From Planctomycetota bacterium (lineage in GTDB: Bacteria; Planctomycetota; Phycisphaerae; Sedimentisphaerales; Anaerohalosphaeraceae), in NCBI GenBank assembly GCA_019456225.1, contig VRUI01000021.1, forward strand, positions 1 to 62,259: DNA of 62,259 nt. The letters run 5' to 3'. The position numbers and the translations under genes are program-made. The notes beneath the pieces are model-generated. The model had not been told where the DNA came from and did no database searches. It worked only from the letters and a program-made list of their open reading frames with translations. How positions within the stretch are numbered: the first letter of the stretch is position 1; every line of letters starts with the position of its first letter. This document shows positions 42,291 to 51,449 of the stretch, piece after piece.

Positions 42291-42318
42291 TTGAACAGTT
42301 ATGTTGCAGTATTGTTAA
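42291..42318 (+). promoter_or_regulatory. Possible promoter of the fabZ/ACP/ketosynthase operon
   Basis: TTGAAC (42291-42296) and TGTTAA (42313-42318) with a 16-bp spacer, about 55 bases before the first gene. The -10 match is weak. Confidence 0.3.
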
Positions 42319-42372
42319 AAAAGATTAAAAAAAAGCTGGTAAATTCGGCTGATTTCACTACAATCACACTTT

Positions 42373-42840
42373 ATGAAATTTGTACTTATTGACAAAATAG
42401 TTTCGCTTGACAGCGGAAACGAGATTACGGCGGTTAAAAGCGTCTCGCTAGCCGAAGAATACCTTGGCGACCATTTTCCGGCTTTTCCGGTTCTTCCGGG
42501 TGTTCTTCTGCTTGAAGGCCTTATCGAGTCGGCATCTTGGCTTGTGCGCGAAAAACAGGGTTTTTCTAACAGTATGGTCTTGCTTGAACAGGCCAGAAAT
42601 GTTAAATATAAGAGTTTTGCGGTGCCGGGAATGCAGATCAAATATACCGTCAAGGCGAAAATGATCGAAGAAAACGTCAGCAGCTTCACCGGTGTAGGCA
42701 AGTGCGGCGATAAAACTATAGTAGAGGCGAAACTGAGCCTGAGACATTTTAATCTCTCGCAGGAAAATCCGAAAATGGCCTCTGTTGACGGAACTGTCGT
42801 AGAAAATATGAAACAACGGTTTAAGCTATTAACTGCTTAG
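42373..42840 (+). CDS. FabZ-like 3-hydroxyacyl-ACP dehydratase (first copy)
   Basis: A 155-residue hotdog-fold protein. The active-site His34 is in GDHFPAFPVLPGVLLLEGL, with Glu48 at the FabZ spacing (His to Glu 14 residues), so dehydratase chemistry is plausible. First gene of a five-gene cluster: dehydratase, ACP, dehydratase, CLF-like, KS. FabA/FabZ-like copies of this kind also occur in aryl polyene and polyketide clusters. Confidence 0.82.
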   Translation: MKFVLIDKIVSLDSGNEITAVKSVSLAEEYLGDHFPAFPVLPGVLLLEGLIESASWLVREKQGFSNSMVLLEQARNVKYKSFAVPGMQIKYTVKAKMIEENVSSFTGVGKCGDKTIVEAKLSLRHFNLSQENPKMASVDGTVVENMKQRFKLLTA

Positions 42841-42870
42841 AATTATGAATGAAGAAGGAAGAAGGAGGTT

Positions 42871-42883
42871 TCGCCTTCGGCGA
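42871..42883. repeat. Short GC hairpin of the dispersed family
   Basis: TCGCC-TTC-GGCGA after an A/G-rich stretch that begins AATTATGAATGAAG, in the gap before the ACP gene. Same design as 43404-43419 and 45262-45276. Confidence 0.4.
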
Positions 42884-42954
42884 GACTGTATTATTAAATA
42901 TAACAATAACTAAGAAAAATTAAAATAAATAAGTCAAAAACGGAGATTTTTATT

Positions 42955-43344
42955 ATGGCAATGAGTCGGGATGACATTTACACAGAGGTTGAAGAAGTTC
43001 TAATTGACGCACTTGGTCTTGACGATGACGAAGTAACGCCGGAAGCTACCCTAATGGGCGACCTCGGTGCCGAGAGTATCGATTTTCTGGACATCGTGTT
43101 CAGACTCGAAAAATCTTTCGATGTGAAGATTCCAAGAGAAGAACTCTTCCCTGCTGAGAACCTTATCAGTAACCCGGAATATATTGACAACGGAAAAGTG
43201 ACCGAAAAGGGACTGGAAGTATTCAAGGAACAAATGCCGCATACGGATTTCTCCGGTTTTGCAGCTGACCCGGACATAAACAAGATCGCAGACCTGTTTA
43301 CTGTCAATTCGGTTGTTAACTTCATCGAACTTAAGCTTAAATAG
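42955..43344 (+). CDS. Acyl carrier protein with an internal extension
   Basis: A 129-residue carrier protein. The phosphopantetheine attachment Ser41 is in LGAESIDFLDIVFRLE (GAES in place of the usual ADSL). Normal ACPs have about 80 residues; here roughly 45 extra residues (about 62-105, PREELFPAENLISNPEYIDN onward) separate helix II from the last helices (VNSVVNFIELKL). GGAG lies upstream of the ATG. It is placed between the two dehydratase genes, so it is the dedicated carrier for this operon rather than the housekeeping AcpP. Confidence 0.85.
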   Translation: MAMSRDDIYTEVEEVLIDALGLDDDEVTPEATLMGDLGAESIDFLDIVFRLEKSFDVKIPREELFPAENLISNPEYIDNGKVTEKGLEVFKEQMPHTDFSGFAADPDINKIADLFTVNSVVNFIELKLK

Positions 43345-43372
43345 CTCAAACTAACCAATCGGTCAGTTTGAG
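43345..43372 (+). terminator. Hairpin after the ACP gene, same family as 23503-23530
   Basis: CTCAAACT-A-ACC-AATC-GGT-C-AGTTTGAG: 8 bp, one mismatch, 3 bp, loop AATC. It begins one base after the ACP stop codon. Within an operon it may stabilise the ACP mRNA, giving more ACP than enzyme, rather than terminate. Confidence 0.5.
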
Positions 43373-43419
43373 ATTTATAATTGATGATTTATAATTAAAG
43401 GATTCGGCCTTACGGCCGA
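43373..43419. repeat. AT module plus GC hairpin
   Basis: ATTTATAATTGATGATTTATAATT (43373-43396 region) followed by TCGGCC-TTAC-GGCCGA (43404-43419). The same combination appears at 45234-45276 and 62126-62153. Confidence 0.5.
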
Positions 43420-43431
43420 GGCTATTTTTTT

Positions 43432-43920
43432 ATGCGTTGGATTTGGATAGATAAATTTCTGGAGTTTAACAGCGGCAAGAGCGCTGTGTCTCTTAAAAAT
43501 GTTACCCTTGCCGAGGAACATCTGCACGACCACTTTCCGGGCTTTCCGGTAATGCCGGAATGCCTGATGATCGAGGCGATGGCGCAAACGGCGGGTATAC
43601 TGTGCGGTGAGGCGAGGAACTTCGAGGAAAAGGTTATCCTGGCCAAGATCAGGAAGGCAGTCTTTTTCCACTTTGTTCGCCCCGGCGATACGATAATCCT
43701 GCACGCCGAGATCGAGTCGATCGCGCCGGAAGCGGCAAGTACGGTCGGCAAGATCATGCGAGGCGAGACACTTATCGCGGAGATCAGCCTGATGTTCAGC
43801 CATATCGACAACAATATTTCCGGGTTGGAATTCCCCGAGGAGAACTTCGTCTTTACCGACATGTTCAACTCGCTTTTGACCGGGTTTGTAGACGAGAAAT
43901 CGAAGACGGAGCAACCATGA
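43432..43920 (+). CDS. FabZ-like 3-hydroxyacyl-ACP dehydratase (second copy)
   Basis: A 162-residue hotdog protein, similar in layout to the first copy but diverged. HDHFPGFPVMPECLMIEAM carries His34 and Glu48; the usual Gly after MP is Glu here. The C-terminal 20 residues are longer and charged. It overlaps the CLF-like gene by 4 bp (ATGA), so the two are translationally coupled. Having two dehydratases suggests a heterodimer or sequential dehydrations giving a conjugated or unusual acyl chain. Confidence 0.82.
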   Translation: MRWIWIDKFLEFNSGKSAVSLKNVTLAEEHLHDHFPGFPVMPECLMIEAMAQTAGILCGEARNFEEKVILAKIRKAVFFHFVRPGDTIILHAEIESIAPEAASTVGKIMRGETLIAEISLMFSHIDNNISGLEFPEENFVFTDMFNSLLTGFVDEKSKTEQP

Positions 43921-45233
43921 AGACAGACCGGCAAGTAGTAGTAACCGGAATCGGCGCGGTTAGCCCGCTTGGAATGGATGTTGAGAGCCTCTGGCAGGGA
44001 CTGCTGGACGGCAAGAGCGGAATCGACACGATCAAAGCATTCGACCCGAGCGGATTTACATGCAAACTGGCCGGCGAGGTCGGTGAATTCAATATCAGAA
44101 AACACGTCCCGAAAAGTTTCCGCAAATCAACCAAGCTTATGTGCCGTGACATCGAGCTTTCGGTGCTGGCGGCGAACGAAGCATTCGCCTCGAGCGGAAT
44201 AGTAACAAAAGCGACGGATCCGGAAAATACGACCGTCGACCCAACTCGTATGGCGATCAACTTTGGCGCCAACGTCATCTGCTGCAACCTTGAAGAGATC
44301 GCGCCTTCCATCGCCAAAAGCTCTGTCGACGGGAAATTTGATGTTAAAAAATGGGGGACAGACGGGCTTGAAACACTTACGCCGCTGTGGCTGCTGAAAT
44401 ACCTTCCGAATATGCTGGCGTGCCACGTTGGGATAATACACGACATCCGGGGCCCAAGCAATTCGATAACCTGCGGTGAAGCAGGAGCACATATTGCAAT
44501 CGCAGAAGCTGCACAGGTAATCGCTCGCGATGACGCAGATGTCGCACTTGCAGGCGGCGGCGAATCCAAGGTTAACGCGTTGATGATGCTTCGCCAGCGC
44601 CTTAACGAAAGAGCGACGACCGAAAACAACGATAACCCCGAAACTGCGTGCAGGCCATTCGACGCGGACGCAAAGGGATCGGTATTCGGCGAAGGGGCGG
44701 GCATGCTGGTTCTGGAAGAAAAGGGATACGCCGAAAAACGCGGTGCGAAAATACTTGCTGAACTTGTTGGATTTGGGGAAAGCAACAATATCAATAACGC
44801 TTTCAACAGGCTCGAACCTGGGGCCAAAGGGACACAGTTTGCCATCGAGATGGCTTTGGAAGACGCCGGCATTACGACCGACCAGATCGACCTGGTTATT
44901 CCGCATGGTACCGGAATACCCCAAGACGACATTGCAGAAGCAACTGCTATCAGGAATGCACTTGGCGACGCCACCGACAGTGCGATTGTACTGCCGACGA
45001 AAAGTATGCTTAGCAACACATCGGCTGCGGCGGGAGCACTGGATATAATCGCGGCGATAAAGGCTATGCAGACGTCGACGATACCGGCTGCGAAGAACTG
45101 TGAGAATAAAGCGGCGGGATGCAAGCTGAATATTTCGCAAAGCAAACAGCAAAAAGAAATACGCTATGCACTGTGCATAAGCTACACATACGGCGGACAG
45201 ACGGCGGCGGTGGTGGTTAAAAATAATTACTAA
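43917..45233 (+). CDS. Ketosynthase-like chain-length factor (catalytic Cys replaced)
   Basis: A 438-residue thiolase-fold protein of the FabF family. Ungapped alignment of GPSNSITCGEAGAHIAIAEA with the FabF nucleophile region puts Glu188 at the catalytic Cys. The first His is kept (His330, PHGTG), Lys362 is kept (TKSM), and the second His is Asn367 (SNTSAAAG). Loss of the Cys with Glu/Gln in its place is the mark of chain-length factors (KS-beta) in type II PKS and aryl polyene systems. The intact partner is the next gene. Probable role: shape the pocket of a KS/CLF heterodimer, possibly with decarboxylase-type priming activity. Confidence 0.82.
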   Translation: MKTDRQVVVTGIGAVSPLGMDVESLWQGLLDGKSGIDTIKAFDPSGFTCKLAGEVGEFNIRKHVPKSFRKSTKLMCRDIELSVLAANEAFASSGIVTKATDPENTTVDPTRMAINFGANVICCNLEEIAPSIAKSSVDGKFDVKKWGTDGLETLTPLWLLKYLPNMLACHVGIIHDIRGPSNSITCGEAGAHIAIAEAAQVIARDDADVALAGGGESKVNALMMLRQRLNERATTENNDNPETACRPFDADAKGSVFGEGAGMLVLEEKGYAEKRGAKILAELVGFGESNNINNAFNRLEPGAKGTQFAIEMALEDAGITTDQIDLVIPHGTGIPQDDIAEATAIRNALGDATDSAIVLPTKSMLSNTSAAAGALDIIAAIKAMQTSTIPAAKNCENKAAGCKLNISQSKQQKEIRYALCISYTYGGQTAAVVVKNNY

Positions 45234-45323
45234 TTACGAATTACGAATTACAAATTTTGGAATCGCCTTTGGCGATGCTATTTTAATCAGCGTGGGCACG
45301 GCCCACCCTACAGCAGATACATA
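45234..45323. repeat. Composite of mini-repeats between CLF and KS genes
   Basis: AATTACGAATTACGAATTAC, then hairpin ATCGCC-TTT-GGCGAT (45262-45276), then hairpin GTGGGC-ACG-GCCCAC (45292-45306). Two different mini-repeat families are stacked in a 90-bp gap that otherwise separates co-transcribed partners. Confidence 0.5.
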
Positions 45324-46628
45324 ATGAAAGAACGAGTTGTAATTACAGGTATGGGTTTGGTTTGCCCTATGGGTAATGACGTTGCGAGCGTCTGGCAGGG
45401 TATCCTTGCCGGCAAAAACGGGGTCGCAAATACGACCGTTTTTGACGCTTCTACATTTCCTACAAAATTCGGGGCAGAAGTTAAAGATTACGATGTCAGG
45501 AACTTTACAAAAAACCCGGCACTTCACGAAAATGCCAGCCGCGGAACTACTTTCGCAGTCGGAGCGACCGCACAGGCGTGCAAACAAGCGGGTATTGAAA
45601 TAGATACAGACTCGCCTTCCGACGGTATTGACCGGCGCAAAATGGGTGTATACCTCGGTGCGGGTGAAGGGTCCGTCGATAACGTCAATTTCTTTAACGC
45701 TGTGGCCAATGCCTGGGACGATGAGAACAATGAAATGGACTGGGGCAAGTGGGCCGATGTTGCTTTCTCGAATATGGACGCGTCTTACGAACTTGAGCAG
45801 GAACCGCAGATGACCGGCGGACACCTTGCACTGCTGACCGGTGCGAGAGGGCCTTCGAGAAGCTGCTTGACGGCGTGTGCGGCGAGTACCCAGGCGATCG
45901 GCGAGGCGGCGATGATGATACGCTCGGGACAAGCCGACATTATGATCTCAGGCGGTGCGCATTCGATGATACATCCGCTTGGCGTGTCGGGATTCAGCAG
46001 ACTGACTGCCCTTTCGAGACGTAATGACAGCCCGGAGACCGCATCAAGACCGTTCACCGCGAGCAGAGACGGTTTCGTGCTGGGCGAAGGCGGTGCGATA
46101 GTGATCCTGGAATCTCTTACTTCGGCACAAAAACGCGGGGCAAAAATACTCGCCGAGATCAGCGGATTCGGATCGAGCAATGACGCCTTCCGGGTAACAG
46201 ATATGCACGAAGAAGCAAGAGGTGCGGTACAGGCAATGAAGGCAGCATTGAAAGACGCAGATGTCGGTATCGATGGCATCGACTATATAAGCACGCACGG
46301 AACAAGTACCTCCGAAAACGATTCCATCGAGACACTGGCGATCAAAACGGTTTTTAAAGAACATGCCAAAGACACACCGGCATCGAGTCCAAAGAGTATG
46401 TTCGGACATCTGATCGGGGCGACGGGATGTGCCGAGCTGATAACCTGCGTGATGGCGATCCGCGACAACATACTGCCGCAGACGATGAACCTAAACGACC
46501 CTGACCCGGAACTGGATCTGGACTTCATACCGAATAAGCCACGCAAAGCAGAGGTCAACACAGTAATGAGCGAATCATTCGGTTTCGGCGGACAGAATAA
46601 CGTACTGATAATTAAAAGATTCGAGTAA
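45324..46628 (+). CDS. Beta-ketoacyl-ACP synthase (FabF-type), KS partner of the CLF
   Basis: A 434-residue condensing enzyme with the full catalytic set: Cys185 (SCLTACAASTQAIGEAA), His325 (STHGTSTSEND), Lys357 and His362 (PKSMFGHLIGATG). The C-terminus SFGFGGQNNVLI is normal. It follows the CLF-like gene after 90 bp of repeats. It condenses malonyl-ACP onto an acyl chain; as part of this operon it probably builds a dedicated, non-housekeeping acyl product. Confidence 0.9.
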   Translation: MKERVVITGMGLVCPMGNDVASVWQGILAGKNGVANTTVFDASTFPTKFGAEVKDYDVRNFTKNPALHENASRGTTFAVGATAQACKQAGIEIDTDSPSDGIDRRKMGVYLGAGEGSVDNVNFFNAVANAWDDENNEMDWGKWADVAFSNMDASYELEQEPQMTGGHLALLTGARGPSRSCLTACAASTQAIGEAAMMIRSGQADIMISGGAHSMIHPLGVSGFSRLTALSRRNDSPETASRPFTASRDGFVLGEGGAIVILESLTSAQKRGAKILAEISGFGSSNDAFRVTDMHEEARGAVQAMKAALKDADVGIDGIDYISTHGTSTSENDSIETLAIKTVFKEHAKDTPASSPKSMFGHLIGATGCAELITCVMAIRDNILPQTMNLNDPDPELDLDFIPNKPRKAEVNTVMSESFGFGGQNNVLIIKRFE

Positions 46629-46646
46629 ACATACGAGTAAATCAAA

Positions 46647-47918
46647 ATGATCGACATTAAGCTTATCAGGGAAAACCCGAAAAAATATCACGACGGCGCG
46701 ATCGCAAAGAATCTGGGAGTTGATATTGACAAACTCCTTGCCGTCGATAAAAAACTTCTGGCCGGCAAAAAACAGCTTCAGCAAATCGCGACCGAAAAGA
46801 ATGCTATCGGCAAATCTATTCCGAAACTCAGCGCCGAAGAAAAGCCCGAAGCACTGGCGAAACTTGCCGATCTTAAAAGTAAGGAAGCGGCGAGCAACGA
46901 AGAAGTGAACGCCCTTCAGCCGCAATACGATGATCTAATGGGAAAGGTTCCCCAGCCCGCGTCGCCGGATGTGCCCTATGGCGAAGATGACACGGAAAAC
47001 GTCAAACTCCGCAAATGGGGGACGATTCGTGAATTTGATTTTACTCCCAAAGACCACGTCGAACTCGGTCTGGACCTTGATATTATCGATATTGAACGCG
47101 GTGTCAAACTTGCCGGGACACGTAACTATTTCCTTAAAGGCGACGGGGCAATGCTCCACTGGGCGGTGCTGAGATTTTCGATGGACTTCATGATCGAAAG
47201 AGGATACACACCGATGGCTGTGCCGCTGCTTATGCGAGACGAAGCGATGAGAGGGACCGGATACTTTCCAGGCTCTGAAGAACAGACGTATCAGATGGAA
47301 CGCGACGGGCTAAACCTCGTCGGAACCGCAGAAGTACCGGTGACGGCATATCATTCGGGCGAGCTGCTCAAAGAAGATATGCTGCCGATCAAGTCGGTTG
47401 CTATGAGCACATGTTTTCGACGTGAAGCCGGTGCTGCCGGTAAAGATACTCGCGGACTCTACCGCATACACCAGTTTGACAAAGTCGAGCAGGTGATCAT
47501 CGCTAAAAACAGCGAAGAGGCAAGCATCGAATACCACAAAGAGATACTGGCGAACTCCGAAGGTGTGATGCAGGCTATCGGGCTGCCCTACCAGGTTGTA
47601 AACGTTTGCACCGGCGACCTTGGGCGTGGACAGGTACAGAAATTCGATATCGAAGCGTGGATGCCCTCGCGAGACAGCTATGGCGAGACACACAGCGCAA
47701 GCCGCTTCTACGATTTCCAGGCCCGGCGGATGAATCTTCGTTACAAAAACAGCGAAAAGAAAAACGTATTCTGCCACACGCTCAATAACACAGTAATCGC
47801 ATCGCCAAGAATACTGATACCGATCCTCGAACTAAACCAGAACGAAGACGGGTCAATTACGATACCCCAAGTCTTGCGAAAATACTTGGGTGGCAAAGAG
47901 CTAATCACAAAAAAATAA
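46647..47918 (+). CDS. serS: Seryl-tRNA synthetase
   Basis: Class II aminoacyl-tRNA synthetase charging tRNA-Ser. The N-terminal coiled-coil arm runs over residues 25-100 after MIDIKLIRENPKKY. Motif 2 appears as TCFRREAGAAGKDTRGLYRI and motif 3 near the C-terminus, with NNTVIASPRILIPILE. At 423 residues it is full-length. It starts 18 bp after the KS gene, so it probably shares the transcript. Confidence 0.97.
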   Translation: MIDIKLIRENPKKYHDGAIAKNLGVDIDKLLAVDKKLLAGKKQLQQIATEKNAIGKSIPKLSAEEKPEALAKLADLKSKEAASNEEVNALQPQYDDLMGKVPQPASPDVPYGEDDTENVKLRKWGTIREFDFTPKDHVELGLDLDIIDIERGVKLAGTRNYFLKGDGAMLHWAVLRFSMDFMIERGYTPMAVPLLMRDEAMRGTGYFPGSEEQTYQMERDGLNLVGTAEVPVTAYHSGELLKEDMLPIKSVAMSTCFRREAGAAGKDTRGLYRIHQFDKVEQVIIAKNSEEASIEYHKEILANSEGVMQAIGLPYQVVNVCTGDLGRGQVQKFDIEAWMPSRDSYGETHSASRFYDFQARRMNLRYKNSEKKNVFCHTLNNTVIASPRILIPILELNQNEDGSITIPQVLRKYLGGKELITKK

Positions 47919-47930
47919 TGGAAGCCACTT

Positions 47931-48845
47931 ATGAATGTACCAGGGTTTATTTTAGATAATAAAGTTGCAACTGTAACTATCGACCCTGATGACAAACCTA
48001 GTATCTTCCGACTTTTGTATTCCAATTATCCGGGGAGATACTTCCAGACGAATGACTGTGGCTACATAACAGAATTCATTATCGGCAGAGGTTCGCATAC
48101 TGCACTTTACAAGATCGAAAGTCATAAGATGGACGAAAATGTGCCCGAGCTTTTGACAGTCGGCAATATGTGTGCATTTGGCAAAAACTGTTCAATCATC
48201 GTAGATGGAGAACACACGAATCACCGGCTTATAAACCTTGAACTAAACGCTTTTCCGTACCCTTTCTCCTTGCTAAAGCAAACTGCCCAAATCGATTCAA
48301 CCGTTACCTGCAAAGGAAAAACGGTAATCGGAAGCAACGTCGTTATCTCAAGCGGGGCAACTATCCTTTCGGGTGTTAAAATCGGCAATGGAGTGGTAAT
48401 TGGAGCAGACGCACTGATAACAAAAGATGTTCCGGATTTCGCGATTGTCGGAGGCAATCCCGCAAGAGTACTCCGCTACAGGTTTTCAGAAAATATCATC
48501 GGCAAACTTCTTGAAATACGATGGTGGGACTTTGAGTTTAAATTTCTCTTTGCGAGGCTGGCCAAAATCCAAAAAATGCCCATTGATGAGTTTGCCGACA
48601 TGTACGGCGATATTTCAAAAAACATTTATGATGCCAATAAAAACAGATTCGTGTTTGAAGTACGAGGACTTGATAAAGGTAAAATTGACTTAAAATGCGT
48701 AGGTTGCGATATCGACGATACATTTGTTAAGCTTGATGATCTTAACGACGCTATCAATTTCTATGTAAACCAGTTTAATGCAAAAACTGTAAACCATGAA
48801 TTGTATTTTGTCGACAACATTCTGGATTCAATGCAAATAAGTTAA
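47931..48845 (+). CDS. Hexapeptide-repeat acyltransferase (CatB/LacA-like), extended C-terminus
   Basis: A 304-residue protein with a left-handed beta-helix domain: hexapeptide repeats near [20 protein letters not shown] and [20 protein letters not shown], then [17 protein letters not shown], the standard acetyltransferase end. The 100-residue C-terminal extension (from about 205) and the first 90 residues are not typical. It follows serS by 12 bp. It probably acylates a sugar or a surface component; substrate unknown. Confidence 0.78.
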   Translation: MNVPGFILDNKVATVTIDPDDKPSIFRLLYSNYPGRYFQTNDCGYITEFIIGRGSHTALYKIESHKMDENVPELLTVGNMCAFGKNCSIIVDGEHTNHRLINLELNAFPYPFSLLKQTAQIDSTVTCKGKTVIGSNVVISSGATILSGVKIGNGVVIGADALITKDVPDFAIVGGNPARVLRYRFSENIIGKLLEIRWWDFEFKFLFARLAKIQKMPIDEFADMYGDISKNIYDANKNRFVFEVRGLDKGKIDLKCVGCDIDDTFVKLDDLNDAINFYVNQFNAKTVNHELYFVDNILDSMQIS

Positions 48846-48883
48846 AAGCGGAAACCTTCACAGTTAAAACTCTGAAGAGGATT

Positions 48884-51424
48884 ATGCTATCAAAAGACCC
48901 CATTAAGCGCAGGCTGGATCTGCTGGACGAACATTTCAAGGAGAGGGAGTCTCTGATGGCTTCTTTTCTTGAGCGATCTCCGCTGGTTTTTGCGGCGTGC
49001 GGCATCATCTGCGGGATCGCCCTTGCAAATATGATTGCAAATTTTCCAGTATGGGTTCCGCTGGTGCTGCTTGCTGTTAATACCACCGTATGCGTTTTTC
49101 TGCTGAAAAAGAAATTACCTCACCGCCGCATTGGGATGCTCGCCTTTCTTACATTCAGTTCTTTTCTTTTTCTTGGTTCTATCAGGTTGTGTGTTTTTAA
49201 CGATCCGCCGGTTAGCGACATATCGAACTTCGTCACACAGGACCGTCAGATGGCAACCTTACGCGGTACGGTTATTACTGATATCCGGCAGGAGGACCGG
49301 GGGAGTTGGAAATTCGGCGCGTTTTTGCCGCTGAGTCCTTCGAGCAGTTTTTACCTTGATCTTGAACAGATAAAAACGAAGACCTCCTGGGCGGATATCA
49401 CCGGCAAAGTGCGTGTAAATATTTCGGCGACGCTTACCGGCATATCGGCTGGCGACCGGGTGGAAATCTATTGCACGCTGTCGAAATTCCCGAATGCTTC
49501 CAATCCCGGCCAGTTTGAAATGGCCCGCTATATGAAACGTAAATCCGTTTTGTACGGGGCGGCGATATATTCGCCAGGCGGTGTAAAGGTGATGGAGAAA
49601 GGAGCTGCAGCTCTTACAAAATTACGATATAAACTAAAAACTGTTGCTAACAGCGCGTTGTTTTCGGATACGCAGATCGAAAGCGATAATGCCGGACTGC
49701 TTGCGGCGCTATTGCTGGGAACAAGGGGACAGATCGACACAAGTACATACGAGGCATTTCGGCGGACGGGGCTGTCGCACTTTATCAGCCTGTCCGGGAT
49801 GCACATGGCAATACTGGCATCGATCCTGTGGTGGTCGTGCCGGTATACGGGACTTTCGAAGCCATATCGTGCGGCGATCTGCATCGCTCTAATTGTTCTG
49901 TACGTTCTGACCATCCCGCCGCGTCCGCCGTCACTGCGAGCGGCGATCATCTGCTGCTTTTTCTTCTTTTCGATGATCGTAAGACGAAAACCAAACCCGC
50001 TCAACACACTGTCGCTTGCTGCGATAATCCTGCTGCTTGGTCAGCCGGCGAGCCTTTTTCAGGCCGGGTGGCAACTGTCATTTTCCTGCGTCGCCGGAAT
50101 TATCCTCTTCTATAAAAGCATCGAACACTATATCATATCTAAAACAATAGACCGCATCGCATTTTTCAGCCGCGAACACGAAAAGGCCGGTGCAATTTTC
50201 ATTCAGTCCTTTTCAATCAAAACGATTGGGCTGCTTTCTGCGGGGCTTTCGGCATGGATCGGCGGGTCGGGGGTAATGCTCTACCACTTCTCGACGATAA
50301 CGCCGCTTGCTTGCGTTTGGACAGTGACGGTCTATGGTTTTATAATGCTAATTCTGCCTATCGGTTATTTTAAGATCCTCCTTGCCGCCGTTTTGCCGAC
50401 GGTCTCTATGGTGCTGGCGTTTGCGCTCGACATCCTTTCAGAGTGGCTGATCGGCGTTGTCGGCTTCATCGCCGAATATGACTTTTCGCAGATCGTCATT
50501 GGCAAGGTGCCTCTAATAGTCATCGCCGCATTTTACTTAAATATTGTCTTGCTTAGATTCTGGCATACTGATCGGCGAGTGCTTAGAAAGGCTGTGCTGT
50601 ACGGTCTGGCGATCAGTGTGGCGGTTTCGCTTATGGTGATAAAAATTGCCCCTCACAGACGAAATACGCTGGAGCTTACATGCCTTGATGTTGGTCACGG
50701 ACAGGCAATCGTAGCGTTTTTTCCGGACGGAAGTAATATTCTCTTCGACGCCGGTTCGCTTAGCGCCAAGAACAGCGGAGCGTCTATCGTGGTGCCCTTT
50801 CTGCAAACGAAAGGTATATCAAAACTCGATGCTATCATCGCAAGTCACGAAGACATCGACCATATAAACGGGATACCCGAAGTGGTGGGCCGGTACAGAA
50901 GTGCAAGGGTTTATGGAAACTCGGCGTTGCTGGGACAGGTGGAATTGCCGACGAAAATCCGACACCTGAATAATGCACTTCTGGAAGTCTCATCCGGTCT
51001 GAAACCGGTAGAGGAATACCCAAACAAATACATCACCGCCCTCTGGCCGACTGAGGAAATCTGCAACGATCCGGCAATCAGCACAAACAATAAATCACAG
51101 GTCTCGTTGATCGAATACGCTGGCAAAAAGATACTGATATGCAGCGATATAGAGATATTCGCACAGTCAAAAATATTCGAAATGTATCCGGACCTGACCG
51201 CAGACATAATAGTGATGCCGCACCACGGTTCAAAGACAAATCTGCTGGAAAACTATGCGGAGAAATTAGGGGCGAAAATTGCTATCGTCAGCTGCGCAAA
51301 AAGAAGACTGCAAAGCAACTGGAAAGCGCCCGGCGAAATCGAAGCATACTACACACCTATCGATGGCGCAATTACAATAAGAATCAAAAAAGACGGAACA
51401 ATAAAAATAACTACCCATAAATAA
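48884..51424 (+). CDS. comEC: ComEC/Rec2-type DNA-uptake channel protein
   Basis: An 846-residue membrane protein. Two N-terminal helices precede an OB-like soluble part (about 100-230), then a competence transmembrane domain containing FRRTGLSHFISLSGMHMAIL and RPPSLRAAIICCFFFF. The C-terminal metallo-beta-lactamase-like domain (from about 600) has LDVGHGQAIVAFFPDG, FDAGS, SHEDIDHINGIP and MPHHGSK. All three ComEC parts are present at normal length. It would move single-stranded DNA across the inner membrane; a prepilin peptidase is encoded nearby. Confidence 0.93.
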   Translation: MLSKDPIKRRLDLLDEHFKERESLMASFLERSPLVFAACGIICGIALANMIANFPVWVPLVLLAVNTTVCVFLLKKKLPHRRIGMLAFLTFSSFLFLGSIRLCVFNDPPVSDISNFVTQDRQMATLRGTVITDIRQEDRGSWKFGAFLPLSPSSSFYLDLEQIKTKTSWADITGKVRVNISATLTGISAGDRVEIYCTLSKFPNASNPGQFEMARYMKRKSVLYGAAIYSPGGVKVMEKGAAALTKLRYKLKTVANSALFSDTQIESDNAGLLAALLLGTRGQIDTSTYEAFRRTGLSHFISLSGMHMAILASILWWSCRYTGLSKPYRAAICIALIVLYVLTIPPRPPSLRAAIICCFFFFSMIVRRKPNPLNTLSLAAIILLLGQPASLFQAGWQLSFSCVAGIILFYKSIEHYIISKTIDRIAFFSREHEKAGAIFIQSFSIKTIGLLSAGLSAWIGGSGVMLYHFSTITPLACVWTVTVYGFIMLILPIGYFKILLAAVLPTVSMVLAFALDILSEWLIGVVGFIAEYDFSQIVIGKVPLIVIAAFYLNIVLLRFWHTDRRVLRKAVLYGLAISVAVSLMVIKIAPHRRNTLELTCLDVGHGQAIVAFFPDGSNILFDAGSLSAKNSGASIVVPFLQTKGISKLDAIIASHEDIDHINGIPEVVGRYRSARVYGNSALLGQVELPTKIRHLNNALLEVSSGLKPVEEYPNKYITALWPTEEICNDPAISTNNKSQVSLIEYAGKKILICSDIEIFAQSKIFEMYPDLTADIIVMPHHGSKTNLLENYAEKLGAKIAIVSCAKRRLQSNWKAPGEIEAYYTPIDGAITIRIKKDGTIKITTHK

Positions 51425-51449
51425 TTATTCTCATTATCATTTATCCTTC

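Noticed and set aside
43865-45152. Two minus-strand frames of 426 and 341 codons opposite the CLF-like gene
   Set aside because: Serine/alanine-rich or low-complexity shadows of a conserved thiolase-fold gene on the plus strand.
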